Under the pieces are notes generated by a model. The model had not been told where the DNA came from, made no database searches, and saw nothing but the letters and a program-made list of their open reading frames with translations. A DNA stretch of 53,368 bases from an uncultured Clostridia bacterium. Its GTDB lineage: Bacteria > Bacillota > Clostridia > Oscillospirales > Oscillospiraceae. The position numbers and the translations under genes are program-made. Location of the stretch: the NCBI GenBank assembly GCA_946186375.1, contig CAMHMZ010000014.1, positions 1 to 53,368 of the forward strand, written 5' to 3'. Positions 16,157-24,478 of this stretch are shown in pieces. The stretch's first letter is position 1; each line of letters opens with the position of its first letter.

Positions 16157-17392
16157 TTACTCGACAATGTTGAGCGTCAGAGCATCGGTGCCGGCGAGGT
16201 TGGCGTAATCGGCGTCGATGACGATCTTGCCGTCGATGATGTCCTGCAGCATGGCCTCGTACTCCTCAACGGTCCAGCCGGAGAGGGACCAGGTGGCGGT
16301 GGGCAGGCCGACAGCGTTCTCAGCAGCACCCAGGCTGGTGGCCACGCCGCCGATCTCGTCCCAGGAGCCGTCATAGGCCTTGTTCAGCGCCCAGACGACG
16401 GAGTCGGACAGACCCTTCATGGCGGAGGTGATGACGGTCTCAGACTCGAAGGACTGGTCGACGTCAACGCCGATGACCGCGCCGTCGTTGGCGGAAGCGG
16501 CCGCCGCGACGGAGGCGAACATGGAGCCGCCGCAGGCGAAGATAGCCTCGGTGCCGGCCTCATACCAGCCGTTGGCAAGAGTCTGCAGCTCGGGAGAAGC
16601 GGAGAAGGAGGCGCCGTAGAGCCAGGAGTAGTTCATGTCGACGTGCACGCCCATCTCGGCAGCCGCAGCCGCAGCGCCCTGGACGTAGCCGTAGCCGTAA
16701 CGGCAGCAGGCCGGGTTCGTGCCGCCGCCGCCGCCGCAGAAGCCGAGCTTGGTGAAGCCTTCCTTGACGGTCGCGTAACCGGCAAGGTAGCCGCACTGCT
16801 CTTCCTTGAAGGCGATACCGGCAATGTTGTTCAGACCGTCGAAGGCCCAGCCGTCGACGAAGACGAACTTGACGTCGGTGAATTCACCGGCGGCCTTGGC
16901 GAGGGCGTTGCCCTGCATGAAGCCGGCGCAGACAATGACCTTGGCGCCGTTGTCGGCAGCGGCCTTCATGGCGTCGTAGCGGTCGTCGTCGGTGGCCTGG
17001 TCGCCGTTGGCGGGCTGGTAGTACTTGTAGCTCAGGCCGTTGGCGGCAGCGTAGAGCTTCACGCCGTCATAGGTGCCCTGGTTGAAGGACTTGTCCTTGA
17101 GCTGGCCGACGTCGGTGACGAAGGCGATCTCGTACTTGCCGTCGGCAGAGGTCATCTCGTCGGCGATGTCGTCGGCGGAAGCGGGGGCCTCAGCGGGAGC
17201 CTCGGCAGGGGCCTCGGCAGGGGCCTCGGCAGGAGCCTCGGCGGGAGCTTCGGCAGGGGCTTCGGCGGGAGCTTCGGCAGGGGCCTCAGCGGGGGCCTCG
17301 GCAGGCTGCTCGGCGGGAGCGGCCTGCTGACCGCAGGCGGCCAGAGCGAAGATCATGCAGAGAGCAAGAAGCAGAGCAAAGATCTTTTTCAT
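16157..17392 (-). CDS. BMP-family nucleoside-binding lipoprotein
   Basis: 411 residues. Signal peptide with lipobox FALAAC, then a linker of about nine APAE units (residues about 25-65; a 12-bp DNA repeat), then a Med/BMP-family periplasmic-type binding domain with IAFVTDVGQLKDKSFNQGTYDGVK, AKVIVCAGFMQGNALAKAA and VIGVDVDQSF. These lipoproteins deliver nucleosides to the NupOPQ-type ABC importer. Normally the gene directly precedes the ATPase gene; here the terminator at 16110 and the ankyrin cassette lie between them, so it is its own transcription unit. Start: ATG at 17392 with GGAGGAG upstream. Confidence 0.9.
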   Translation of the reverse strand: MKKIFALLLALCMIFALAACGQQAAPAEQPAEAPAEAPAEAPAEAPAEAPAEAPAEAPAEAPAEAPAEAPASADDIADEMTSADGKYEIAFVTDVGQLKDKSFNQGTYDGVKLYAAANGLSYKYYQPANGDQATDDDRYDAMKAAADNGAKVIVCAGFMQGNALAKAAGEFTDVKFVFVDGWAFDGLNNIAGIAFKEEQCGYLAGYATVKEGFTKLGFCGGGGGTNPACCRYGYGYVQGAAAAAAEMGVHVDMNYSWLYGASFSASPELQTLANGWYEAGTEAIFACGGSMFASVAAAASANDGAVIGVDVDQSFESETVITSAMKGLSDSVVWALNKAYDGSWDEIGGVATSLGAAENAVGLPTATWSLSGWTVEEYEAMLQDIIDGKIVIDADYANLAGTDALTLNIVE

Positions 17393-17450
17393 GTTTTCTC
17401 CTCCAGTATTATTTTTCTTTTGATATGCCCCTGCGGGCACATCTATGGGC

Positions 17451-17480
17451 ATTATAACACAGCGCTCACGGGCAAATCAA
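17451..17480 (-). promoter_or_regulatory. Promoter of the BMP lipoprotein gene
   Basis: On the minus strand TTGATT (17475-17480), 18-bp spacer, TATAAT (17451-17456). A small TGCCC-CTGC-GGGCA-type hairpin lies in the leader at about 17425-17438. Confidence 0.7.
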
Positions 17481-17608
17481 TAAGAAGAATGACCAAAAAG
17501 GAACCAGTTTTCATAGGAACTCTGTGCAGTCTCGGCACCGGCGCCGGGAGAGACGCGTCACGGGAGACTCTGCATGAAGAGGAGAGGGGAGAGGCCCTTC
17601 CCGGACGC

Positions 17609-18331
17609 TTACACCTGCATCTGGCGCTGCATCTCCCGGCGCAGGCGCTCGATGATGCGCTTCTCGAGGCGGCTGATGTAGCTCTGCGAGATGCCGAGCC
17701 GGTCGGCGACCTCCTTCTGCGTATATTCCCGCCCGCCGGGCAGCCCGAAGCGCAGCAGGATGATCTCGCGCTCCCGCTCGGAGAGGCAGTCGATGGCGGC
17801 CATGAGCATCTCCCGCTCGGCGTCGTCCTCCAGCGGGCGCGACACCTCGTCCTCGTCCGTGCCCAGCACGTCCGAGAGCAGCAGCTCGTTGCCGTCCCAA
17901 TCGGTGTTGAGCGGCTCGTCTATGCTCAGCTCCGTGCGCTGGGAGCTGTTTTTGCGCAGGTACATGAGGATCTCGTTTTCAATGCAGCGCGAGGCGTAGG
18001 TGGCGAGCTTGATGTTCTTGCCGGACTGGAAGGTGTTGACGGCCTTGATGAGGCCGATGGTGCCGATGGAGATGAGGTCCTCGATGTTGACGCGGGTGTT
18101 TTCAAAGCGCTTGGCGATGTACACGACGAGGCGGAGGTTATGCTCGATAAGCGTCTGGCGCGCGGCCTCCTCCCCGGCCTCGAGCCGCGCGACGGTCTCC
18201 TCCTCGCACTTTCGCTCCAGCGGCGGCGGCAGCACCGTGCTGCCGCCGATGTAAAAAACCTGGTTTGGCTCCATGCCGAGAATGGCGAGGATCCGGTCCT
18301 TCAAAAACAGGATCTGCGGTTTACACAGCAT
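17609..18331 (-). CDS. sigE: RNA polymerase sigma-E factor (mother-cell sporulation)
   Basis: 240 residues, the usual size. The body matches B. subtilis SigE closely (recalled): [68 protein letters not shown] and, at the C-terminus, the region 4.2 helix [14 protein letters not shown]. Residues 1-27 form the hydrophobic pro-sequence ending at VFYIGGS, where SpoIIGA is known to cut pro-SigE. It directs the first mother-cell programme after asymmetric division. It follows spoIIGA by 14 bp with AAAGGAG before the ATG. sigG, often next in line, is absent. Confidence 0.96.
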   Translation of the reverse strand: MLCKPQILFLKDRILAILGMEPNQVFYIGGSTVLPPPLERKCEEETVARLEAGEEAARQTLIEHNLRLVVYIAKRFENTRVNIEDLISIGTIGLIKAVNTFQSGKNIKLATYASRCIENEILMYLRKNSSQRTELSIDEPLNTDWDGNELLLSDVLGTDEDEVSRPLEDDAEREMLMAAIDCLSEREREIILLRFGLPGGREYTQKEVADRLGISQSYISRLEKRIIERLRREMQRQMQV

Positions 18332-18345
18332 ATTGACTCCTTTCC

Positions 18346-19155
18346 TTATACGACGCCCTCAAAGCCGTCCCCGGCGGCCGAGGGTGTCACGGCCACAAGA
18401 AGCTCCTCCACCCGCCCGTCTACGGTAAGACGCTCCGGCCGGAAGGCGGGCAGCAGGCCCCGCGCGCCGACGGACGCGTAGGGGATCAGCCGGAAGCGCC
18501 TGGCGAGCCCCGGCAGCTGCGCCGCCTCGCGCAGCGCCTGAACGGGATCTTGCCCCGAAAAGAGCGCGGCGGCCTCCGGCAGCACCGGGGCGAGGGCGTG
18601 CGGAGAGACGAGCATCACGGGCCGGCCTGTCAGCGGATCGCAGAGGGCGTTGCCGCTGTCGCGCAGGGCCATGAAGCGGCTCTCCCGTCCCTTCTCCCGC
18701 AGCACGACCTCCGCGCGCGCCCGGTCCGGCAGCTGCGCCCGGCGGGCAAAGAGGAGACTCACCGCCGCGTAGCACAGCGCGAAGGCGAGCAGCAGCACCC
18801 GCCCGGACACGGCCGCCCCCGGCCGCGCCCCGCCCGCGAGCGACACGGCCCAGACCGCCCCGCCGAAGGCCGCGGACACCGCGAGGAAGACGCCGCCGCA
18901 GCGAAAGGGCCGCCGCTCCGCGCCGAAGGCGACGGCCGCCAGCAGGGCCGCCGCGGCGAGGATCCCGGGCGGCGTGCGCAGAAAAGCCAGGCCCGGCAGC
19001 ACGGACAGCACGGCGTACAGAGCCCCCAGCGCGGCCGCGAGCGCGTAGCGCCGCCGCCGCAGCGTCAGCCCGCAGACGCGCGCCGACACGAGGCACAAAA
19101 GATAATCCGTCAGGAGGTTGAAGAAGAACAGGCGGTCGAGGTAGATGACTTCCAT
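18346..19155 (-). CDS. spoIIGA: Sigma-E processing peptidase SpoIIGA
   Basis: 269 residues. The N-terminal half has about five membrane helices beginning [21 protein letters not shown], which is typical of the family. The C-terminal half holds the aspartic-protease-like motif [16 protein letters not shown] with the catalytic D166. SpoIIGA is a septal membrane protease that activates pro-SigE after a signal from SpoIIR in the forespore. The start at 19155 fits the family N-terminus; the gene pair spoIIGA-sigE is a conserved operon. It is slightly shorter than the B. subtilis protein and very Ala/Arg-rich. Confidence 0.92.
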   Translation of the reverse strand: MEVIYLDRLFFFNLLTDYLLCLVSARVCGLTLRRRRYALAAALGALYAVLSVLPGLAFLRTPPGILAAAALLAAVAFGAERRPFRCGGVFLAVSAAFGGAVWAVSLAGGARPGAAVSGRVLLLAFALCYAAVSLLFARRAQLPDRARAEVVLREKGRESRFMALRDSGNALCDPLTGRPVMLVSPHALAPVLPEAAALFSGQDPVQALREAAQLPGLARRFRLIPYASVGARGLLPAFRPERLTVDGRVEELLVAVTPSAAGDGFEGVV

Positions 19156-19201
19156 GCCCACAGGATACACCCGCCCCGCCGCACAATTTGTCAATTGGGA
19201 A

Positions 19202-19230
19202 TTGTCAAAAGAGGCGGCCTGTGGTAAAAT
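19202..19230 (+). promoter_or_regulatory. Promoter for the DMT transporter gene
   Basis: TTGTCA at 19202-19207 and TAAAAT at 19225-19230 with a 17-bp spacer, about 40 bp upstream of the ATG at 19272. It may also drive the pyrH operon. Confidence 0.6.
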
Positions 19231-19271
19231 CATTTGACAGCTACAAAAAGAAGGGGCAGAAAAAAACAGTT

Positions 19272-20183
19272 ATGTGGTTCTGGTTTGCGATCATCGCGCT
19301 GTTGTGCTGGAGCGGCTCCGATCTCTTTTCCAAGATCGGCTGCCAGGATGCCAGGGACAGGTACAGTCATCTCAAAATGGTCACGGCGGTCGGCGTCGTC
19401 ATGGGGCTTCACGCCGCGTATGAAGTGTTCGTCGGCGGAGTCGAGATCAACGCCCGGATCCTTCTGACCTATCTCCCGGTCTCCGCGCTGTACATCCTCT
19501 CGATGGCGATCGGCTATCTGGGGCTTCGTTACATCGAGCTCTCGATCTCCTCGCCCATCTGCAACTCCTCCGGTGCGATCGTCGCGATCCTGACGCTCAT
19601 CACCGTCGGCGTGGGGGACGATCTGCCGCCGCTGGCGCTGGTGGCCGTGGCGCTCGTGTGCGTCGGCGTCGTCGCCCTGGGCTTCACCGAGGCCAACGAA
19701 GACGAGGAGCTGCGCCGGGCGCGGCAGGACGAATCGAACCACCACTATGCCAAGAGCTGGATCGCCATTCTGATCCCCATCATTTACTGCCTGCTCGACG
19801 CGCTGGGCACCTTCGCCGACAGCCGCGTGCTGGAGGTGCTGGACGAGGACTCGGCCAACGTCGCCTATGAGCTGACCTTTCTGATCGTCGGCGCGCTGAG
19901 CTTCGTGTATGTGGCCTTCGTCAAAAAGCAGCGCTTCTTCGTAAAGCAGGAGGCGCCCAAATATACCGGCGCCATCTTCGAGACGGCCGGCCAGTTCTTC
20001 TATATCTACGCGCTGGCCGATACCGAGCACGTGGCCTTCTCGGCGCCCATCATCTCCTCCTACTGCGTGGCCTCCGTCATCTGGAGCCGCCTCTTCCTCA
20101 AGGAGAAGCTCTCGGCCAAGCACTACGCCTCGATCGCCCTGGTCGTGATCGGTATCGTGATCCTGGGCATACTCGATATATAA
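19272..20183 (+). CDS. EamA/DMT-family transporter
   Basis: 303 residues with about ten hydrophobic segments in two related halves, as in drug/metabolite (EamA) transporters: an N-terminal half from FWFAIIALLCWSGSDLFSKIG, a charged middle loop rich in Glu/Asp (TEANEDEELRRARQDESNHH) and a second half ending GIVILGILDI. The substrate is unknown. It lies 19 bp upstream of pyrH on the same strand, where rpsB-tsf often sit in Firmicutes. The ATG at 19272 is chosen because the first helix begins at once after it. Confidence 0.82.
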   Translation: MWFWFAIIALLCWSGSDLFSKIGCQDARDRYSHLKMVTAVGVVMGLHAAYEVFVGGVEINARILLTYLPVSALYILSMAIGYLGLRYIELSISSPICNSSGAIVAILTLITVGVGDDLPPLALVAVALVCVGVVALGFTEANEDEELRRARQDESNHHYAKSWIAILIPIIYCLLDALGTFADSRVLEVLDEDSANVAYELTFLIVGALSFVYVAFVKKQRFFVKQEAPKYTGAIFETAGQFFYIYALADTEHVAFSAPIISSYCVASVIWSRLFLKEKLSAKHYASIALVVIGIVILGILDI

Positions 20184-20202
20184 GATATTAGGAGGAGACC
20201 TC

Positions 20203-20904
20203 ATGTATAAACGTGTACTCATCAAGATCAGCGGCGAGGCGCTCGCCGGAGAGAAGCACACCGGCTTTGACTTCGATTTCGTCACGCGCGTGTGCGAGAC
20301 CGTCCGGGCCTGCACCGAGGAGGGCGTGCAGGTCGGCATCGTGATCGGCGGCGGCAACTTCTGGCGCGGCGTCAAGGACGGGGCCGGCAAGGTCGAGCGC
20401 GTGAGCGCCGACCGCATGGGCATGCTCGCCACGGCGATGAACTGTCTGGCGGTGGCGGACGTGTTCCGCCAGCTCGGCGCGGACGCGCGCGTGCAGACCG
20501 CCGTGGACATCCAGGGCGTGGGCGAGCGCTACAGCACCGACAGGAGCATCGAATATCTCGAGAGCGGCAAGGTGGTGCTCTTTGCCTGCGGCACGGGCTG
20601 CCCCTTCTTCTCCACGGACACGGCCGCCGTGCTGCGCGCGCTGGAGATCCGCGCCGACGCCATCCTGCTCGCCAAGAACATCGACGGCGTCTACAGCGAC
20701 GACCCGCGCAAGAACCCCGAGGCCGTGCGTTTCGACGAGATCAGCTATGAGGACGTGCTGGCGCGGCGTCTGGCCGTGATGGACACGGCCGCCACGAGCC
20801 TCGCCATGGACAACCGCATCCCCGTCGAGGTCTTCGCCCTGGCCGAGCCCGAAAACATCCTGCGCGTGCTGCACGGCGAAAAGATCGGCACCTCCGTCCA
20901 CTGA
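20203..20904 (+). CDS. pyrH: UMP kinase
   Basis: 233 residues, amino-acid-kinase fold. PyrH phosphorylates UMP to UDP with ATP in pyrimidine nucleotide synthesis and is usually a GTP-activated hexamer. Signatures: KISGEAL near the N-terminus, VIGGGNFWRG, DRMGMLATAMNCLA, GTGCPFFSTDTAA and LLAKNIDGVYSDDP, ending AMDNRIPVEVF. The ribosome site AGGAGGAGA precedes the ATG. It begins the conserved order pyrH-frr-uppS-dxr-rseP-ispG. Confidence 0.97.
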   Translation: MYKRVLIKISGEALAGEKHTGFDFDFVTRVCETVRACTEEGVQVGIVIGGGNFWRGVKDGAGKVERVSADRMGMLATAMNCLAVADVFRQLGADARVQTAVDIQGVGERYSTDRSIEYLESGKVVLFACGTGCPFFSTDTAAVLRALEIRADAILLAKNIDGVYSDDPRKNPEAVRFDEISYEDVLARRLAVMDTAATSLAMDNRIPVEVFALAEPENILRVLHGEKIGTSVH

Positions 20905-20961
20905 GACGGAAACGACAAGGCTTGAACATTTTTACGATACAATCTAACAGGAGGGATCACC

Positions 20962-21513
20962 ATGTCTGAGTACAAGGAATTTGAAAGCAAAATGCAGAAG
21001 ACCTGTGACGCGCTGAGCTCTCAGCTTGCCACCATCCGCGCCGGCCGCGCCAACGCGGGCGTTCTCGCGCAGATCCTCGTGGACTACTACGGCGTGCCCA
21101 CGCCCATCCAGCAGATGGCCTCCGTCGCCACGCCCGACCCGCGCTCCCTGGTCATCCAGCCCTGGGACGCCTCGTCTCTCAAGGCCATCGAGAAGGCGAT
21201 CCTCGCCTCCGACCTCGGCATCAACCCCCAGAACGACGGCCGCATGATCCGTCTGGTCTTCCCCCCGCTGACGGAGGAGCGCCGCAAGGATCTGGTCAAG
21301 CAGACGAAGAAATACTCTGAAGAGTGCAAGGTCGCCATCCGCAACATCCGCCGCGACGCCATCGAAAAGTTCAAGAAGCAGCAGAAGGCCTCCGAGATGA
21401 CCGAGGACGACTACAAGATCGCCGAGAAGGACATGCAGAAGCTGACCGACGATTATATCAAGGAGATCGACAAGATCGCCGAGGCCAAGGAAAAGGAACT
21501 GACCGAGATATGA
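20962..21513 (+). CDS. frr: Ribosome recycling factor
   Basis: 183 residues, the usual length. RRF splits post-termination ribosomes with EF-G. Signatures: ATIRAGRANAGVL, VATPDPRSLVIQPWD, GINPQNDGRMIRLVFPPLTEERRKDLVK and the basic helix RNIRRDAIEKFKK. Start: ATG with AGGAGGG. Its TGA stop overlaps the uppS start (ATGA). Confidence 0.97.
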   Translation: MSEYKEFESKMQKTCDALSSQLATIRAGRANAGVLAQILVDYYGVPTPIQQMASVATPDPRSLVIQPWDASSLKAIEKAILASDLGINPQNDGRMIRLVFPPLTEERRKDLVKQTKKYSEECKVAIRNIRRDAIEKFKKQQKASEMTEDDYKIAEKDMQKLTDDYIKEIDKIAEAKEKELTEI

Positions 21514-22253
21514 CGGCACAAAACGGGATCCTTCAGACGGGGGAAGGGGAACGGCCCTTCCCCCGTCATATTGCCATCATCCTGGACGGCAACGGCCGCT
21601 GGGCCAAAAAGCGCGGGCTGCCCCGCGTGGCCGGCCACGCCGTGGGCGTGGAGACCCTGCGCAAGATCGTCTATTACTGCCGCGACATCGGCATGGACTA
21701 TCTGACGGTCTACTGCTTCTCCACCGAAAACTGGAACCGCCCGCAGGACGAGGTGAGCGGCATCATGAAGCTGCTGGTCAAATACCTCAGCGAGGCGATC
21801 AAGACCATGGAGCAGCGCCGCATCCGCCTGCGCGTGTTCGGCGATCTGAGCGGGCTCTCTCCGGAGATCCTGGAGCTCATCGAGCGCACCAACGAGATCT
21901 CCTCCCGCTTCGAGGGCTTCCAGACCAACATCTGCGTCAACTACGGCGGTCGGGACGAGATCCTGCGCGCGGTGAACCGCTATGCCGAGGACGTGCGCGC
22001 CGGACGCGCCGAGGGCGAACTGACCGAGGAGCGCTTTGCCTCCTATCTCGACTCGGCGGGCGTGTCGGACCCGGATCTGCTGATCCGCGCCGGGGGCGAG
22101 CAGCGCCTGTCGAACTTCCTGCTGTGGCAGTGCGCCTATTCCGAATTTTATTTCACCGACGTCCTCTGGCCGGACTTCACGCCGGAGGAGCTGGACAAGG
22201 CGATCGCCGTCTATCAGCGGCGCGACCGCCGCTTCGGCGGGATCAAGGCCTGA
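21510..22253 (+). CDS. uppS: Undecaprenyl diphosphate synthase (cis-prenyltransferase)
   Basis: 247 residues. It adds eight isopentenyl units to farnesyl diphosphate to make the lipid carrier for peptidoglycan and wall polymers. Signatures: HIAIILDGNGRWAKKRG with catalytic D26, GHAVGVETLRKIV, TVYCFSTENWNRP, and DLLIRAGGEQRLSNFLLWQCAYSEFYF. The start at 21510 overlaps the frr stop by four bases. cdsA, commonly next in this operon, is missing and dxr follows after 18 bp. Confidence 0.96.
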   Translation: MTAQNGILQTGEGERPFPRHIAIILDGNGRWAKKRGLPRVAGHAVGVETLRKIVYYCRDIGMDYLTVYCFSTENWNRPQDEVSGIMKLLVKYLSEAIKTMEQRRIRLRVFGDLSGLSPEILELIERTNEISSRFEGFQTNICVNYGGRDEILRAVNRYAEDVRAGRAEGELTEERFASYLDSAGVSDPDLLIRAGGEQRLSNFLLWQCAYSEFYFTDVLWPDFTPEELDKAIAVYQRRDRRFGGIKA

Positions 22254-22271
22254 GGGCCGGAGGGGGTAACC

Positions 22272-23417
22272 ATGGTGAATGCGATCACGGTGCTGGGCAG
22301 CACCGGCTCCATCGGCCGCCAGACGCTGGCGGTGGCGGAGCATTTGGGCCTGAGGGTGGCGGCGCTGAGCGCGGGGCGACAGATCGACCGCCTCGAGGAG
22401 CAGACGCGCCGCTTCCGCCCCGGCCTCGTCGCCGTCTATGACGAGGAGGCCGCGCGTCTCTTCCGCACGGCGGTGGCGGATCTGCCCGTGCGCGTCGTCT
22501 CCGGCATGGAGGGCCTTCTGGAGGCCGCCGTGCTGCCGGAGAGCGACTGCGTGGTCACGGCGGTCTCGGGCGCCGTCGGATTGCGGCCGACGCTCGCCGC
22601 CATCGACGAAAAAAAGCGCATCGCGCTGGCCAACAAGGAGACGCTCGTCTGCGCGGGCGATCTGGTGATGCGCCGCGCGGCCGAGCGCGGGGCGGAGATC
22701 GTCCCGGTCGACTCGGAGCACTCGGCGATCTTCCAGTGCCTCACCGGGCGCGGCCCGGGCGAGCTGCGGAAGATTTTGCTCACCTGCTCGGGCGGCCCCT
22801 TCCGGGGGCGGCGCCGCGCGGAGCTCGAGGACGTGACGCCGCAGCAGGCCGTCAGCCACCCGAACTGGAGCATGGGCGCGAAGATCTCGGTGGACAGCGC
22901 GACGCTCATGAACAAGGGCCTGGAGCTCATCGAGGCCATGCACCTCTTCTCCGTCTCGCCGGACGAGATTCAGGTGGTCATCCACCCGCAGAGCGTCATA
23001 CACTCTATGGTAGAGCTCATCGACGGCACGGTGATCGCCCAGCTCGGCGTGCCGGACATGGGATTGCCCATCCAGCTGGCGCTGACCTGGCCGGAGCGCC
23101 GCGCCTCGATGTTCGAGCGGCTCGACTTCTGGTCCCTGCGGGATCTGAGCTTCGAGGCGCCGGATCTCGAGAACATGCCCTGTCTGCGTCTGGCCATGGA
23201 CGCGGCGAAAACCGGCGGCACCGCGCCCTGCGTGATGAGCGCCGCCAACGAGGAGGCCGTGCACCTGTTTCTGAAGGGGCGACTCGGCTTCAACCGGATC
23301 TATGAGGCCGCCGCCGGAGCCGTCGCCGCCATCGGCGCGGTGCAGGGCGCGGACCTCGAGACGATCCTGGCGGCGGACCGCGCCGCCAGAGCCTATGTTT
23401 TGGAGCGTTTTTCATGA
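22272..23417 (+). CDS. dxr: 1-deoxy-D-xylulose-5-phosphate reductoisomerase
   Basis: 381 residues. Dxr (IspC) makes 2-C-methyl-D-erythritol 4-phosphate with NADPH, the committed step of the MEP isoprenoid pathway. Signatures: NADPH site LGSTGSIGRQTL at the N-terminus, ANKETLVCAG, the metal/substrate site VPVDSEHSAIFQCL, HPNWSMGAKISVDSATLMNKGLE and, late, the NEEAV helix. Start: ATG with GGAGGGGG upstream. Its stop overlaps the rseP start (ATGA). Confidence 0.96.
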   Translation: MVNAITVLGSTGSIGRQTLAVAEHLGLRVAALSAGRQIDRLEEQTRRFRPGLVAVYDEEAARLFRTAVADLPVRVVSGMEGLLEAAVLPESDCVVTAVSGAVGLRPTLAAIDEKKRIALANKETLVCAGDLVMRRAAERGAEIVPVDSEHSAIFQCLTGRGPGELRKILLTCSGGPFRGRRRAELEDVTPQQAVSHPNWSMGAKISVDSATLMNKGLELIEAMHLFSVSPDEIQVVIHPQSVIHSMVELIDGTVIAQLGVPDMGLPIQLALTWPERRASMFERLDFWSLRDLSFEAPDLENMPCLRLAMDAAKTGGTAPCVMSAANEEAVHLFLKGRLGFNRIYEAAAGAVAAIGAVQGADLETILAADRAARAYVLERFS

Positions 23418-24472
23418 CAGCAGTTTATGTGATCGTAGCGATCCTCATTTTCGGTGTGCTCGTGGGCATCCACGAGCTCGGCCATTTTACCGCGGCCAAG
23501 GCCTGCGGGGTGCGGGTGGAGGAATTCGCCATCGGCATGGGCCCCGCGCTCTTCAAAAAGAAAAAGGGCGAGACGGAGTATTCGCTGCGCCTCATCCCCT
23601 TCGGCGGCTACTGCGCCATGACCGGGGAGGACGGGGAGTCGGAGGATCCGCGCGCCTTCGTCAACCAGGCGCACTGGAAGCGGATCATCATCCTCGTGGC
23701 GGGGTCCTTCATGAACTTCCTCATGGGCTTTGTGATCGTGCTGCTCCTCTACGCCGGTGTCAAGAACGTAGTAGCGCCGGTCATCACGGAGTTCATGCCC
23801 GGCTGCCCCTATGAGAGCGCCGAGGGCTTGCAGGTCGGCGACCGTTTCTACAGCATCAACGGCCACCGCGTCTATCTGCAGAGCGACATCAACGTCTATC
23901 TCACCGGCGACGGCAGCTATGACCTCGTCATGCTCCGCGGCGGGGAGAGGGTCGTGCTCGAGGATTTTGAGATGCAGCGGCGCAGCTATGAGGGCGAGAC
24001 GGGCCGCTATTTCGGCTTCCGCTTCGGCGCGGTGGAGAAGGCCAGCGCGGCGCTCAAGCTGCGGCAGTCCTGGTCGACGACCAAGGAATTCGTCGGGCTC
24101 GTCTGGATGAGCCTGGGCGAGCTCGTGCGCGGCAACGTCGGCGTCAAAGATCTGTCCGGCCCGGTCGGCATCGTGGATCTGATGGCCGAGACGGGCGAGC
24201 AGGCGGAGACGACCGCCGACGCGCTGCGCAGCATCTTCTATCTGGGCGCCTTTATCGCGGTGAACCTCGCTGTCATGAACATGCTGCCCATCCCCGCGCT
24301 CGACGGCGGGCGCATCTTCCTGCTGCTGGTCACCTGGCTCATCGAGAGCCTCACGCATAAAAAGCTCGATCCCAAGTACGAGGGCTGGATCCACACGGTG
24401 GGCATGGTGCTGCTGCTGGCGCTGATGGCCTTCGTGCTGTTCAACGATATCTTCAAGCTGATCCGAGGGTAA
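23414..24472 (+). CDS. rseP: RseP/RasP-type site-2 metalloprotease
   Basis: 352 residues, a zinc intramembrane protease that cuts anti-sigma factors and signal-peptide remnants within the membrane. The first helix carries HELGH (H20, E21, H24); a PDZ domain follows (PGCPYESAEGLQVGDRFYSING) and the second catalytic motif is NMLPIPALDGGRIF before the last helices. One PDZ domain is typical of the Gram-positive form. It is translationally coupled to dxr and precedes ispG by six bases. Confidence 0.95.
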   Translation: MTAVYVIVAILIFGVLVGIHELGHFTAAKACGVRVEEFAIGMGPALFKKKKGETEYSLRLIPFGGYCAMTGEDGESEDPRAFVNQAHWKRIIILVAGSFMNFLMGFVIVLLLYAGVKNVVAPVITEFMPGCPYESAEGLQVGDRFYSINGHRVYLQSDINVYLTGDGSYDLVMLRGGERVVLEDFEMQRRSYEGETGRYFGFRFGAVEKASAALKLRQSWSTTKEFVGLVWMSLGELVRGNVGVKDLSGPVGIVDLMAETGEQAETTADALRSIFYLGAFIAVNLAVMNMLPIPALDGGRIFLLLVTWLIESLTHKKLDPKYEGWIHTVGMVLLLALMAFVLFNDIFKLIRG

Positions 24473-24478
24473 AAGCGG

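Noticed and set aside
17180..17320. Possible CRISPR array
   Set aside because: The repeat is a 12-bp coding repeat (APAE) without spacers.
17393..17608. Possible purine riboswitch before the BMP lipoprotein gene
   Set aside because: I could not find the conserved three-way junction or its loop sequences; only a small hairpin is present.
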